This document shows positions 23,025 to 32,595 of a stretch of DNA of 64,000 nt, piece by piece; the first letter of the stretch is position 1; each line of letters begins with the position of its first letter. The notes beneath the pieces were generated by a model. That model had not been told where the DNA came from and did not search any database. It saw only the letters and a program-made list of their open reading frames with translations. The position numbers were made by a program, and so were the translations under genes. Origin of the DNA: Microvelia longipes (Eukaryota; Arthropoda; Insecta; Hemiptera; Veliidae); assembly GCA_018340805.1 (NCBI GenBank), contig JACMZG010000008.1:21747930-21811929 (forward strand), in the 5' to 3' direction.

Positions 23025-23850
23025 TTGCTTCTTCAACTTGCGGTAAATACGACCTTTTTAAATTAATTTTTCTTTATTCTTACAGTAGGGATGAGAAAAG
23101 GAAGAAACAAATATATTTACTAGGAGAGAGTAAAAATTACATCACAGTTAGGTCGGATTAGGTAAAAAATATAGTTTAACAAACTCATACATTACATGAA
23201 ACAAGAGGTTTGTGGCTACATTAATTATAATTACATTATTAAAACAAAGTATTCCATACTTGACGGGCTTAGGCTTGAAATAGGTTTAATACTTCGCTAA
23301 TGCAGTAACATCAAAAGTAATGACCTAATTAAAACTTGTATGCAAATCTCTTTATAAAGTTTAAAACCTAGCAACTTTTGACACTAAGTTTTAAAAAGTA
23401 ATATTAACATGGGTACTCGAGAGTATAAATTAGAGAAAAATGACAATAAAGCAGCAGATAATTATGAAACAAAAATATGAACTCTTGTTTTCACAATGGT
23501 CAAGAAGCCCTAGGCCTTTTTAGAAATTTAGAAACAAAGGCATTGTTTAGAAATTTTGTATATTTTTGTAGAGTCATTGTAGGCTAATTTTAAGTGTCGT
23601 ACCAATAAATATATATATTCGTCGATAGTTTCAAAACTAAAAGTTCATTAGCTACGACACATTCTACACTATACCTTTATGGTTTACGCATTGTAGTTGT
23701 ATTCCATATGCTGAAACATAGCTTGAAGTTTAAAAGTTACAAGACGTCAGTGTTTGACTATTTAAATTGAACATGTTAAAGTTAAAAAAATCACATAAAC
23801 AGTAGACATGCTATTATAATATTTAAACTAAATTTATTTTATATATATAT
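23025..23850. other. Intergenic stretch, nothing recognised
   Basis: AT-rich sequence ending in the (AT)n tract into which the LTR element at 23851 inserted. Confidence 0.5.
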
Positions 23851-24205
23851 TGTAGCGGATTTTATGCCTGTTGCGCTTACGTCGGTGCATTATCTAGGAG
23901 TCCTTATCAGACTTGATTTCTGATATTGTTTTGTTTACTTCGTCTTGGAGTTATTCATTAGGTAATGCCCGACAACCGAGTGACATTGATAAAGTTTCAG
24001 TCTCCGGAATTCGGAAACCAATTGAGAATTTAGTATGTTCTTATATTTAGTTTTTATATTTAGTTATTAGAAGTGAATTTGGTATCAGTTGATTTTAGTA
24101 TTGAAAATATAGTTTTGAATGCATCTTGTTATTTTATTTTGTACTCGCCTTAACCCACTGACGTTGCAAGATAAGTATCTCTAAGATTAAAGAATTATCG
24201 TTACA
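23851..24205 (+). repeat. 5' LTR (355 bp)
   Basis: Starts TGTAGCGGATTTTATG and ends ATCGTTACA. It contains 'ctccggaattcggaaacc'. It has 10 bases near the end (agaattatcg) that the 3' LTR lacks. Confidence 0.9.
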
Positions 24206-24206
24206 T

Positions 24207-24217
24207 TGGCGCCCAAC
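24207..24217 (+). promoter_or_regulatory. Primer binding site, tRNA-Lys type
   Basis: TGGCGCCCAAC lies one base after the LTR and is complementary to the CCA end of animal tRNA-Lys(CUU) (…GTTGGGCGCCA). The match stops after 11 bases, shorter than the usual 18. Confidence 0.7.
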
Positions 24218-24782
24218 TAGTTGGCGAGTTTAGTTTTCGTTTTAGTTAAAATATTTTTCTCTAAAAATTTGTTTTGGTTTCTTAGAAGTAAGGTTAGAAG
24301 TGACTTTTGGTTTTGTTTTTGGAAGTAATGGAAGAGATAATGCAGGATTCAGAAGATCCGGGTTAGTTAATGACCTAAATGGTTTAGTAGAAAGTAAAAT
24401 TAATGAGTACTTCAATCAGTTTGAGATAGTAAATAAAACCCTACAACAGTTTCAGCAAACAACACTTCAAGTTTTTCAGTCGGTGTCTTGTAAGTTAGAT
24501 GGAATTGTTAATACCCTAAATAATCACTTGCTAAACAGATCACCTGATAGAATGTATAGACAGGAAGATACAAATACAACTAAGGGATTCCAGGTGAAAA
24601 ACAATGTCTTACAGAGTAACATAGATAGCCAACCATTAGTGAATTTACAAGTTTGGTCTAAATAATTTGAGGAAAGACTAGCATATGTTGATTCAGCGTT
24701 GCATAAATTAACAAATACTATATAAATAAAAACAGGTTAATTACACAAAAGTCCTTTATTGTTTAATATATAATAATTAAGC

Positions 24783-24809
24783 TTTCGACTAAAAATTAGT
24801 CATCATCAG
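24783..24809 (-). ncRNA. Hammerhead-like core, left PLE arm (sense to the nuclease gene)
   Basis: Minus strand: CTGATGA-T-GACTAA-ttt-TTAGTC-GAAA, then GCTT. It lies downstream of the GIY-YIG frame on the coding strand, the usual place of a Penelope flanking repeat. See the mirror copy at 25783. Confidence 0.65.
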
Positions 24810-24985
24810 AGTTTAAAAAATATAAAATATAAAATAAAAAACAATTTTACAAACTACTTCATATTGCACCTTGGTATGGTTTGGTAAGCTATTTTTAAAA
24901 AACCGTTAAAAACTGTTACATTGAAGAATTTAAAAAAAAAAATCAGTGTTACCAATAATTTTAGTTGAAAAAACAATATTTTAAA

Positions 24986-25627
24986 CTAAATTAAGATTTT
25001 TAAGATTTTAGAGTTCCTTATTAAATTTGAGTAAATGGAGCTTAATTTTTCTACATCTTTTTTAAAATTAACATTATTATCAAATTTGACTATATTTATC
25101 ATTTCTTTAACTTTCCTTTTTTGCCAATTAGGTTCATTTTGCAGGATTCGGGTATTGTCAAAATCAAAACTGTGTCCTGTATTATGTTTGTGGTTAGAAA
25201 GTCCAGTATTATTTTTATCTTTTTTGCAGTCATATTTATGTTGGGCCAGTCTTTTATTTAGATATTGTTTAGTTTCACCTATATAATATTTGGGACATTG
25301 AGAACAGGGAATTTTATATACTAATCCGGATTTTTGCTCTTTCTTGGTTTTTTCTTTATGTTTTTCAAAAAATGGCTTTGATTTTTGACTTTTTTGAGCA
25401 ATTTTAAAGTTAGGTAGACTTTTTGATAAAGTCCTTTTTATTTTTTCAGATAAGTTAGGTACATATGGGATTGCTACGAATTGATTATGAATTATAGGAT
25501 CTTCATTATTAGCATTATAATTATTGTCAATATTATTATTTGAATTATTTATATTATTAGAATTATTTGAATTGTTTATATTATTAGAATTGTTTGAATT
25601 ATTTATATTATTATATTGTTTTTTCAA
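24986..25627 (-). CDS. Penelope-type GIY-YIG endonuclease, N-terminally truncated frame
   Basis: 213 codons, open from directly after a TAG; the first codon is TTG and no ATG precedes the conserved part, so no true start can be chosen. Residues 1-45 are an Asn-rich run made by an (AAT)n expansion that fuses the inverted arm to the gene. Residues about 50-70 (FVAIPYVPNLSEKIKRTLSK) are the conserved Penelope linker between RT and nuclease. Residues about 102-160 are the GIY-YIG domain: GLVYKIPCSQCPKYYIGET with the G-L-V-Y / Y-I-G pair, then RLAQHK with the expected basic residue and histidine, and an H..N..GH block. The C-terminal 50 residues are helical and Lys-rich. The domain normally nicks target DNA for priming. 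No internal stop is present, so the domain could still be made if transcribed; that is unproven. Confidence 0.85.
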   Translation of the reverse strand: MKKQYNNINNSNNSNNINNSNNSNNINNSNNNIDNNYNANNEDPIIHNQFVAIPYVPNLSEKIKRTLSKSLPNFKIAQKSQKSKPFFEKHKEKTKKEQKSGLVYKIPCSQCPKYYIGETKQYLNKRLAQHKYDCKKDKNNTGLSNHKHNTGHSFDFDNTRILQNEPNWQKRKVKEMINIVKFDNNVNFKKDVEKLSSIYSNLIRNSKILKILI

Positions 25628-25782
25628 CTAAAATTATTGGTAACACTGATTTTTTTTTTTAAATTCTTCAATGTAACAGTTTTTAACGGTTTTTTAAACA
25701 TAGCTTACCAAACCATACCAAGGTGCAATATGAAGTAGTTTGTAAAATTGTTTTTTATTTTATATTTTATATTTTTTAAACT

Positions 25783-25809
25783 CTGATGATGACTAATTTT
25801 TAGTCGAAA
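25783..25809 (+). ncRNA. Hammerhead-like core, right PLE arm (antisense to the nuclease gene)
   Basis: CTGATGA box 25783-25789, one extra T, a perfect 6-bp helix II (GACTAA/TTAGTC, loop TTT), GAAA 25806-25809. GAA is followed by the self-complementary AGCT, as needed for the short, dimer-forming helix III of PLE hammerheads. The extra base between box and helix II matches the other motifs in this window. In-vivo cleavage is not known. Confidence 0.65.
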
Positions 25810-26719
25810 GCTTAATTATTATATATTAAACAATAAAGGACTTTTGTGTGATTAACCTGTTTTTATTTATATATTTTTTTATAAGTCCACAAAAAGAAAC
25901 TTTTTAATTTTAACAAATACTATTAGAGAAAATGCTTCGTATAAACCAAGGGGTTCAAACTTGTGTTTAAGTCATCATTGCTCCGCACGTTGGTTAGAGA
26001 CAAATATGCCTTAATTTTGTGGTGATAAAGAGAAGGTTCCTACACTATTTCTAAAGAAACTATCAGATTTCATTAAGTTAAATGATATTCCTGAAAGAGA
26101 AAAGATTATGCTCATATCAAAATGCATGACGGGATCTGCCGCTAAATGGTGGGCTGTATTGGAACCCTCAATAAACTCATATGCAGATTTTGAATTTGAA
26201 TTTCTTTCACGATATTGGGATAAATTGAGTCAAAGACGACATGAACAAAAATTTTTAAGTAGCAGGTATGATTATTCTAAAGGCTTGAATAGGGAAGATT
26301 ATGCTTACAACATTTTGATGGTTGCTCGCGAACTTACTCCAAGGATTGATGATAATGATATATTTGAATATTTGGTAAACCATTTTGAGTTGGAGATCAA
26401 ATTTATTTGGGTATCTCAAGAAGAAAAAAATATTAAAACCTTTATTAAAATCTTGCGAGTTTTTGACAATCGGGATTGTAAAAAACCTGATAAATATTGT
26501 AAACAGACCCATTCAAAAGCAAATAGTCAAAAATGCCATCAGCGGAAGAGAAGAATTTCGGATACTAATGATTCTGACAATGAATAACAAACAAAAAATT
26601 GGTTGCATTTTTCTCCTTATGTACTTAATATTTATCACCTGAAATGCCAGCATTCGGTATAGATTGAAGCATATTGATAGTTTGCCCACTGATGTATTCG
26701 TCACGCTTCTCCGTTTCAC

Positions 26720-26738
26720 CAGTGGCCAGAAGGGGCTA
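26720..26738 (+). promoter_or_regulatory. Polypurine-like tract before the 3' LTR
   Basis: 'cagaaggggcta' abuts the TGTAGCGG start of the right LTR and is the expected plus-strand primer region, though only about 9 purines long. Confidence 0.55.
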
Positions 26739-27083
26739 TGTAGCGGATTTTATGCCTGTTGCGCTTACGTCGGTGCATTATCTAGGAGTCCTTATCAGGC
26801 TTGATTTCTGATATTGTTTTGTTTACTTCGTCTTGGAGTTATTCATTAGGTAATGCCCGACCACCGAGTGACATTGATAAAGTTTCAGTCTCCGGAATTC
26901 GGAAACCAATTGTGAATTTAGTATGTTCTTATGTTTAGTTTTTATATTTAGTTATTAGAACTGAATTTGGTATCAGTTGATTTTAGTATTGAAAAATAGT
27001 TTTGAATGCATCTTGTTATTTTTATTTTGTACTCGCCGTAACCCACTGACGTTGCAAGATAACTATCTCTAAGATTAATTACA
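26739..27083 (+). repeat. 3' LTR (345 bp)
   Basis: Same ends as the 5' LTR, with about eight substitutions and a 10-base deletion near the end. It runs directly into an (AT)n tract. Confidence 0.9.
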
Positions 27084-27092
27084 TATATATAT

Positions 27093-27191
<99 letters not shown>

Positions 27192-27279
27192 GTATGATAT
27201 ATATATATTATATATTATATATATATGTATATGTATATTATATTATAATATATATATATATATATAATATGTATATATA

Positions 27280-27363
<84 letters not shown>

Positions 27364-27375
27364 TATATATATATA
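27084..27375. repeat. (AT)n microsatellite, about 290 bases
   Basis: AT tract with several phase breaks and isolated G. It is the right flank of the LTR element; a shorter AT tract on the left (23841-23850) suggests the insertion site was already a microsatellite. Confidence 0.95.
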
Positions 27376-27834
27376 GATTGGCAAGCAAAGCGAAGTTACT
27401 TTTAAGATATGCTACAGTCTGAACCTATTGAAAAAATTCTTTGGGTTTATTGATAATTTACTTGAGTTAGATTTTTCACACTTTACTATTTTGATTATTA
27501 ATGTTCTGCAAAACTCAGTTGTATCAAATGATATATCTTACAATTGAATAAATTTTTTACTACTTGGGTTATAATTTTATTTGAGTTGCATGAATGAAAA
27601 AAAAGGCATGGAACTTGTACAATAAATGTTAAATAGCTTAAGGAAATAAAACAATTCGCTTTCGTGAAAGTCTACATGTTGTATATTCAATAGACAATTT
27701 ATCATGTGTAATAAAACTTAAACCCTCTGATTGCAATTCTTGATTAATTGAATTAAGAAAAATGAATCAACCCTCTGAGTCTCTTTGTTATTTATTAAGA
27801 TTGTCCTTTACACGCGTAAGCTCAATTTTCCTTT

Positions 27835-28245
27835 GCCCAAGAGTCCTTCGGTCTCTTGGGCGCTCTGCACGTCGGCGCATTGTGTTTCGGTCGCTATGAG
27901 TGTACTATGAGGTACCACGTCGGTATTGTCTGCACGAGGTATCACATTCCCTTTATCCAGTGGCTATTTATCGTATTAGTTGTTTTGTATGTGGCGTACT
28001 GTCACGATATTAGGACTAATATTATTGACTAATGAATTACTCAAAAAACTCAATTTACTAACATTTTGTTATATTAGTCAAATGATAAAATTGTAGCTAA
28101 TGCCAGTAAAAAAGTAACATTGTCTACTTTTTTAACATACGTAATGAAAGCCTGATCTAGTAAACTGAAAAGTTTTTAGATTACGTGAATTTTGAGTCTA
28201 AATTCTGAGTCATTATTGAGTTATACGTATTTCTTACACAATGGG
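27835..28245. repeat. Dispersed repeat copy with GC-rich head
   Basis: A GC-rich head (27838-27960; 'agagtccttcggtctctt' is a short stem) is followed by a body that matches 47105-47365 in order: 'tcgtattagttgttttgta', 'actgtcacgatattag', 'gataaaattgtagctaatgc', 'ttctgagtcattattgag'. Probably a SINE or MITE family of unknown type. Confidence 0.5.
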
Positions 28246-28299
28246 GTTTGGAACGTTGAATTAGAAAAACTTTGAATTAACTTAGAAAAGCGTTCATAG

Positions 28300-28410
28300 C
28301 GTTTTACACCACCTCTTTTCACCACCATTTTCTTGACTCGAGTTTCATAGAAGGCGTTTCTATGAAACTTGAGTCAAGAAAATGGTGGTGAATAGAGGTG
28401 GTATAAAACG
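28300..28410. repeat. Near-perfect 53-bp hairpin with 5-nt loop
   Basis: The left arm 28300-28352 and right arm 28358-28410 pair over 53 positions with three mismatches; the loop is ggcgt. Such length and symmetry suits a small fold-back element or a pre-miRNA-like transcript; no flanking direct repeat was evident. If transcribed, it would be a Dicer-type substrate (inference). Confidence 0.85.
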
Positions 28411-28419
28411 ACCTCCCTC

Positions 28420-29574
28420 CACTTTCCTGACTCCCCACCTCATAATCTCATTTTTTTCTTCTGGAAATTTGCTAAAATGGACATTATAAAGACATTTATG
28501 GTTTCAAAAGGCTATTATTGCATTGAATCGATTATAGTGTATTTTGCTGAGGTAAATGTAATTAATTTCGTGGCTATAAAATTTACTTTCATCCATAGAA
28601 GTAATTAAAATTCTGACTCAATTGTATTTATTAATATTTGTTTTAATCCTGAATCTTTCTCATCAAGAAAAAATAATTTTAGTTACACGTGTGTATCATG
28701 ACATTATGTTTTTGCTAAAAAGTAAACTTTAATACAGCCCGTGGTATTGTCAATAAATTTCTTCTTAATGTATTCGTTTGTTTAAATTGAAAAGTCATCT
28801 AAACTTTATATTGTAATTTCATTCTATATATAACTATTTTATTTGATTAGTCTTCAAAGCTAGTTAATTCTACAAAACTCAGCAACCATTTTACTCTTAG
28901 TGATGTACTCGATTAATTTATTTTAAAACTTAAATTGGTTTTTAACTTTGTCACTAATTTATGGAAAACGGTTGAAATAGGTTTATTTTCACATAAACTT
29001 AAAATTACCCACTCAAGGGTATCTAAGAAAAAATTTATAAGAGAACGTTTTGAAGGGCTTAAATGTAATAAGTTTAACTTGTTTTTATAACTTTAAAGTT
29101 TTTTTCGTTTTAAAGCTGATTATTTTTTCAATTTAGTTTTTGTTGAGTTCAAAGAAAAAGTTACTTCAAATTTTTCTTCTGTAATAAAGAATGAAGTTAT
29201 TCTCTGCTCTAAAGTTTCTTAACAACGTGTACAAGATAGTAAATTTTCTTTAATGGTGGCTTAGTATAGCGACACTATTAAATTAGGTCTCTCTCTACCC
29301 GCATTTCTCATTAGTCATCAGTTTCAGTTTTTCCTAATTTCATATTGTTAATTTGGTTTATCTAGTTTTATTAATTGACTCTAAGGAATAAGCGTTATTA
29401 AATTTCATCTGGTCTGATGAACAGATTAGATTAAACTAATAGTTTTTACTGATATTTAATACAAAGTGTCGTATTTCGTATATTCATCAACAAGTTACAT
29501 TTATTAACCTTACTATGACTGCTTTTTCAAGTTTTCTTTCAACAAAACAAGTATATCCACTTTTTTATTGGAAC
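28420..29574. other. Intergenic stretch, nothing recognised
   Basis: AT-rich sequence with no repeat family, hairpin or credible frame. Confidence 0.5.
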
Positions 29575-29755
29575 ATAAAAATTAAGTAGCATCAAGTGAC
29601 GACAGTGCCTGGATGGGTAAACGTAGGAAACAAAACTAAAGTACTTGTTATCTGAGGACGAGCGAAGCAAGTCCGAAGTAGGGAGGATGAACGTAGAGAA
29701 GCCGATGTGGTGAGGAAAATTTCATAGGTACCACATACACGAATTTTTAAGTCAA
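29575..29755 (+). mobile_element. 5S-hp repeat, 3' part
   Basis: 5S-like 'aattaagtagcatcaagtga ... gtgcctggatgggtaaacg' at about 29580-29632, hairpin ggacgagcgaagcaagtcc at 29656-29674, a decayed third hairpin, then 'ataggtaccacatacacga' and a T5 run. It lies 180 bp before a nearly complete copy in the same orientation. Confidence 0.65.
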
Positions 29756-30432
29756 AAATTAAAAATATTTTATAAATATATATTGTATATTTTAATAAAA
29801 AAAAAAAATAAATAAATAAAAATGCGAGGGGTCGTCAAGAGGTCAGTAGAAAACATTAACAAGTAGAAACAAGTTAAGTTAATGAAAGAGATAATCTACC
29901 AACAACTTAAGCAATAAACACCGAATATAATTTTTACGTTTTCTCATTTATACCGTAGGTATATAGAAAAAGTATTGTGTTTGCGAAAAATCCGAAACCG
30001 GAATGAAACAGGAATTATCCGTTTCAGGTGTTTTAATAGCATCTTGAGTGGTCTTCTCAAAGTTATCTGTCTATATGTGTGTGTGTCTGTTATTATCGTA
30101 GCTCCTAGTGTATTTATGCAAGAGAATTTAAACTTTGTAGAAATTAACCTATCGCGGTGGTTTTGCTATTCGGAAAATATTTTTTATGACGTCATATTAT
30201 ATACGTCATAAACCCGCAATAATGACTCAGCAGAAATTTGGGTCAAGTTTCATCTTCTTATCAGCATTAGTTCAATTTTTATGGACTGAATTATTTACGT
30301 TTTTTAATAAATTATTAAAAAATCAGAAAAGGATTTAATTGAGTTTAAATTTAGTAAAAGTGTATACCTTTACTTAAAAAATAAGTACACAAAATATCGT
30401 TTCAATGCGAGAAGTATATCAATGATTTTTGT

Positions 30433-30506
30433 TGGATCATGAAAGTTAAGTAGCATTAAGCGTGGTCAATACTGTATGGGTGACCGCTGAGAATGAAACG
30501 GATGCA
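30433..30506 (+). promoter_or_regulatory. 5S rRNA-derived internal promoter segment
   Basis: 'aagttaagtagcattaagcg' followed by 'tggtcaatactgtatgggtg' and 'accgctgagaatg' matches animal 5S rRNA from about position 45 to 105, covering box A, intermediate element and box C. Promoter activity is inferred. Confidence 0.75.
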
Positions 30507-30518
30507 TTTACTATCTGA

Positions 30519-30566
30519 GGACGAGCGAAGCGAGTCCTAAGCAAGGAGGGTGAGCGTAGCGAATCC
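30519..30566 (+). ncRNA. Two intact 19-nt hairpins with matched base-pair changes
   Basis: GGACGAGCGAAGCGAGTCC (30519-30537) and GGGTGAGCGTAGCGAATCC (30548-30566) fold the same way: four outer pairs, tandem G.A/A.G, two G-C pairs and a GNA triloop. Relative to the first, the fourth pair changes from C-G to T-A in the second, and the third from A-T to G.T, so pairing is kept. Confidence 0.65.
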
Positions 30567-30610
30567 GATGTGATTTCGCTAAAATCTGGTACCCCATACC
30601 CGATTTATTC

Positions 30611-32595
30611 ATTTTGTATTTAATCTTTAAAAGTATTCAATGACCGATTTAAAAGACCTACTAGATAGGTCTGTCTACGATTAGTTTTAATATTATGGTC
30701 CAATAAAGTTCTTTCGCAAAATAAATTTAAGGAAAAAACTATCACGGAAGTCTCGCTGAGTATTTTATCTTACTCTTTTATTGTAAGATAAAATTCTTAT
30801 TTGTGTCGAAATCAAAACTAGATAAAAACTTCTGAAGAACTCTTGTGCGACAAAAGCGAATACAATGAAACATAAAAAAAATCAAAAGAACTAAAGAACA
30901 ATATAAAACTTGTTTACTCCGTATTGTTTCCAAACTTTAATGCAACAATATTAATATTATTATTTTTAAAGTTAATTAGAAACAAGCCAAATGTTTTAAC
31001 TTATAATAGGTCGTTTTGTTTTTATTTAATTATTTTTCACTTTTAGTAAGACATGTTACTTGAAACAAAACAATTTTAAAAATTATTATAGTCTTGTGTT
31101 TTTTATATTTTTATGTTTCTTTAGTTCTGAGATTATATTTTATTAGCGGAAAGTTCAATTTTCTTTATTAAGTAATTGCAGCTGTACATATTTTTTATTA
31201 TTTGATTTTTCTTATTCTTCTTGGTTGGAAAGAGTAACTCTTGTTATGTAATTAATTTAATTTATTTAGAAGAGTGATTTTTAGTAGTATACATTATTTG
31301 TTTTCTCAACTAGAAAATGTATTATTGCCTGTAACTAGACGAATAAGTTCAAATTAATTAAACTCAAAAATATAAGGAAAAAATAATATTGCCTGTAACA
31401 AGACGGATAATTTAAAATTAATTAAAACTCAAAATTATATGAAATTAACAGAAATACAAGTAGTCAATTATTTTGCTTTAAATTCAGAATTTTAATAGAT
31501 TTGATTATTTTCTGGTAAAAAAACATACGAGCGCATGTTAGGTCTTGTTGCATTTCATCTCATCCGGAAAATCAATTGTGATTCCATGTTTACAGCCAAT
31601 TAAAAAGTTTAAATGTGAATTAGTCTTATTTTACTTGTTTTGTGCATTTAAACAGTAGTTAATGATGCGTCGGTTTTAGTGATATGCACCTAATTATTTT
31701 AGTGTTTTAACGTAACGTTGTTTAAGTATTTTGTGTATACTCGTTTAATCTGTTTTTGTGCATCTAGTATTGTTTTAATTCTTATAACCAATGGTATTTT
31801 ATGACTTGCATATGGATAGAATTTCCTGCAGGAAATGCCATTCGTTATAAAATTAAAAATTAATGTTAAAGTTGAAGCAAAATGATTTTTTTTAAAAGTA
31901 TCAAAACTAATAATTTTTTTAAGAAAATAAATTAAAGATAAGAAAACTAAAATCGTTACGAATATGTATTTATATAAACTAAAACATAATAGAATTAAAT
32001 AAAACAATTGTACTAAAAAGTACATTACATTATTTGAAAAATTATTGCATCTCATTAATTTATTTAATTAAAAGTTATAAATCGGCACAATCCTTCTTGC
32101 AGTAATTATCAAGAGTATCTTATTTTTTTTTAAAAAAATCTCACTCTAAACCTTAAAAGATTGCAAACGTATTTTAATTTTTTAATTAATATTGCTTTAT
32201 AAATTCCTAGGCTCGGAAAGCTCTGTCAAAAGATAATTATGATCCAATTATTTCCGTTTATAGGGATATATAAAAAGTAAAAGTGGTTTATATTATTTTA
32301 TTTTTTTTCCCTTGAGAGTTATGCTATGTATGATCTATAAGTTTAGGAAGGATGCCTTTTGATCTTGGATTGTAAACAAAAATCTAAACACGGTTGTGAA
32401 GAAGGCTCCATACCTGCAAATTTCAGTGAAGTATGGGTTTTAATAAAACAAATTGATGTACTCTTTAGCCGGCAGATATGAAGTAAATATATATCCGCCA
32501 AGCAACTGTCCTGGCCTGAAAGTATGAAGCCTTTAATTTGGTTTGGTCACGCTCTCAATAAATTGTTTTAAATGTATTTATATTATTTTAGATAT

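Larger units (their letters stand above)
24722..25909 (-). mobile_element. Young Penelope-like element, GIY-YIG part between inverted arms
   Basis: 1188 bp flanked by the 14-bp direct repeat ttaacaaatactat (24708-24721 and 25910-25923), a clear target-site duplication. Arms 24722-24979 and about 25613-25874 are inverted copies of each other with only a few mismatches (for example ggttaattac versus ggttaatcac); the right arm runs 35 bases further out. Between them is a single minus-strand frame for the C-terminal part of a Penelope protein. The reverse transcriptase is absent, so the copy is 5'-truncated and non-autonomous. Each arm carries a hammerhead-like core. In Penelope elements the flanking repeats can be direct or inverted. 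Confidence 0.85.
24300..26587 (+). pseudogene. gag: Gag-like gene, disrupted by a PLE and by stop codons
   Basis: The first open part (24300-24665) has a coiled-coil-like stretch (NDLNGLVESKINEYFNQFEI) and lacks an ATG in frame; it ends in TAA at 24663. The second part (frame open before 26108, to 26587) has the core of a retrotransposon capsid: a G-A-K-W-W motif (MTGSAAKWWAVLEPS), F-F-E-F-L-S-R-Y and R-E-D-Y-A. No CCHC zinc knuckle is seen; the tail is basic then acidic. The 24722-25909 PLE sits between the parts with its 14-bp target duplication. Across that junction, with insert and duplication ignored, the two parts lie in the same frame, broken by two TAA codons (24663, and one at about 26012). 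It is therefore a decayed gag; capsid function is inferred from family resemblance. Confidence 0.7.
23851..27083 (+). mobile_element. Non-autonomous gag-only LTR retrotransposon, interrupted by a PLE
   Basis: Two direct LTRs (23851-24205 and 26739-27083) begin TGTAGCGG and end TTACA, giving TGTA/TACA ends. A tRNA-Lys-type primer site follows the left LTR and a purine-rich stretch precedes the right one. The inner part, once the 1.2-kb nested PLE is set aside, is only about 1.3 kb and holds a gag-like frame but no protease, reverse transcriptase or integrase. Flanks are TATAT on both sides, compatible with a 5-bp duplication but uninformative inside an AT microsatellite. The LTRs differ at roughly eight positions plus a 10-bp gap, so the insertion is fairly recent. 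Mobilisation would need another element's Pol. Lineage is most likely Ty3/gypsy. Confidence 0.85.
29936..30610 (+). mobile_element. 5S-hp repeat, nearly complete
   Basis: 5' hairpin at about 29938-29975 (cgttttctcatttataccgt ... agaaaaagtattg). CRE palindrome TGACGTCA at 30187-30194 with a second ACGTCA at 30204, NF-E2/MARE-like TGACTCAGCA at 30223-30232. The 5S-like segment is at 30433-30506, one intact hairpin at 30519-30537 and another at 30548-30566, then 'ggtaccccatacccga'. The body is about 70 bp shorter than the copy at 8620. Confidence 0.8.

Noticed and set aside
25035..25286. 83-codon plus-strand frame inside the PLE
   Set aside because: Shadow of the minus-strand GIY-YIG gene, whose motifs are clear.
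26255..26642. Overlapping frames on both strands within the gag relic
   Set aside because: Shadows of the plus-strand capsid-like frame.
31699..32055. 118-codon minus-strand frame, hydrophobic
   Set aside because: AT-driven Leu/Ile/Phe/Lys composition, no domain, no splice or polyA context; looks like chance.
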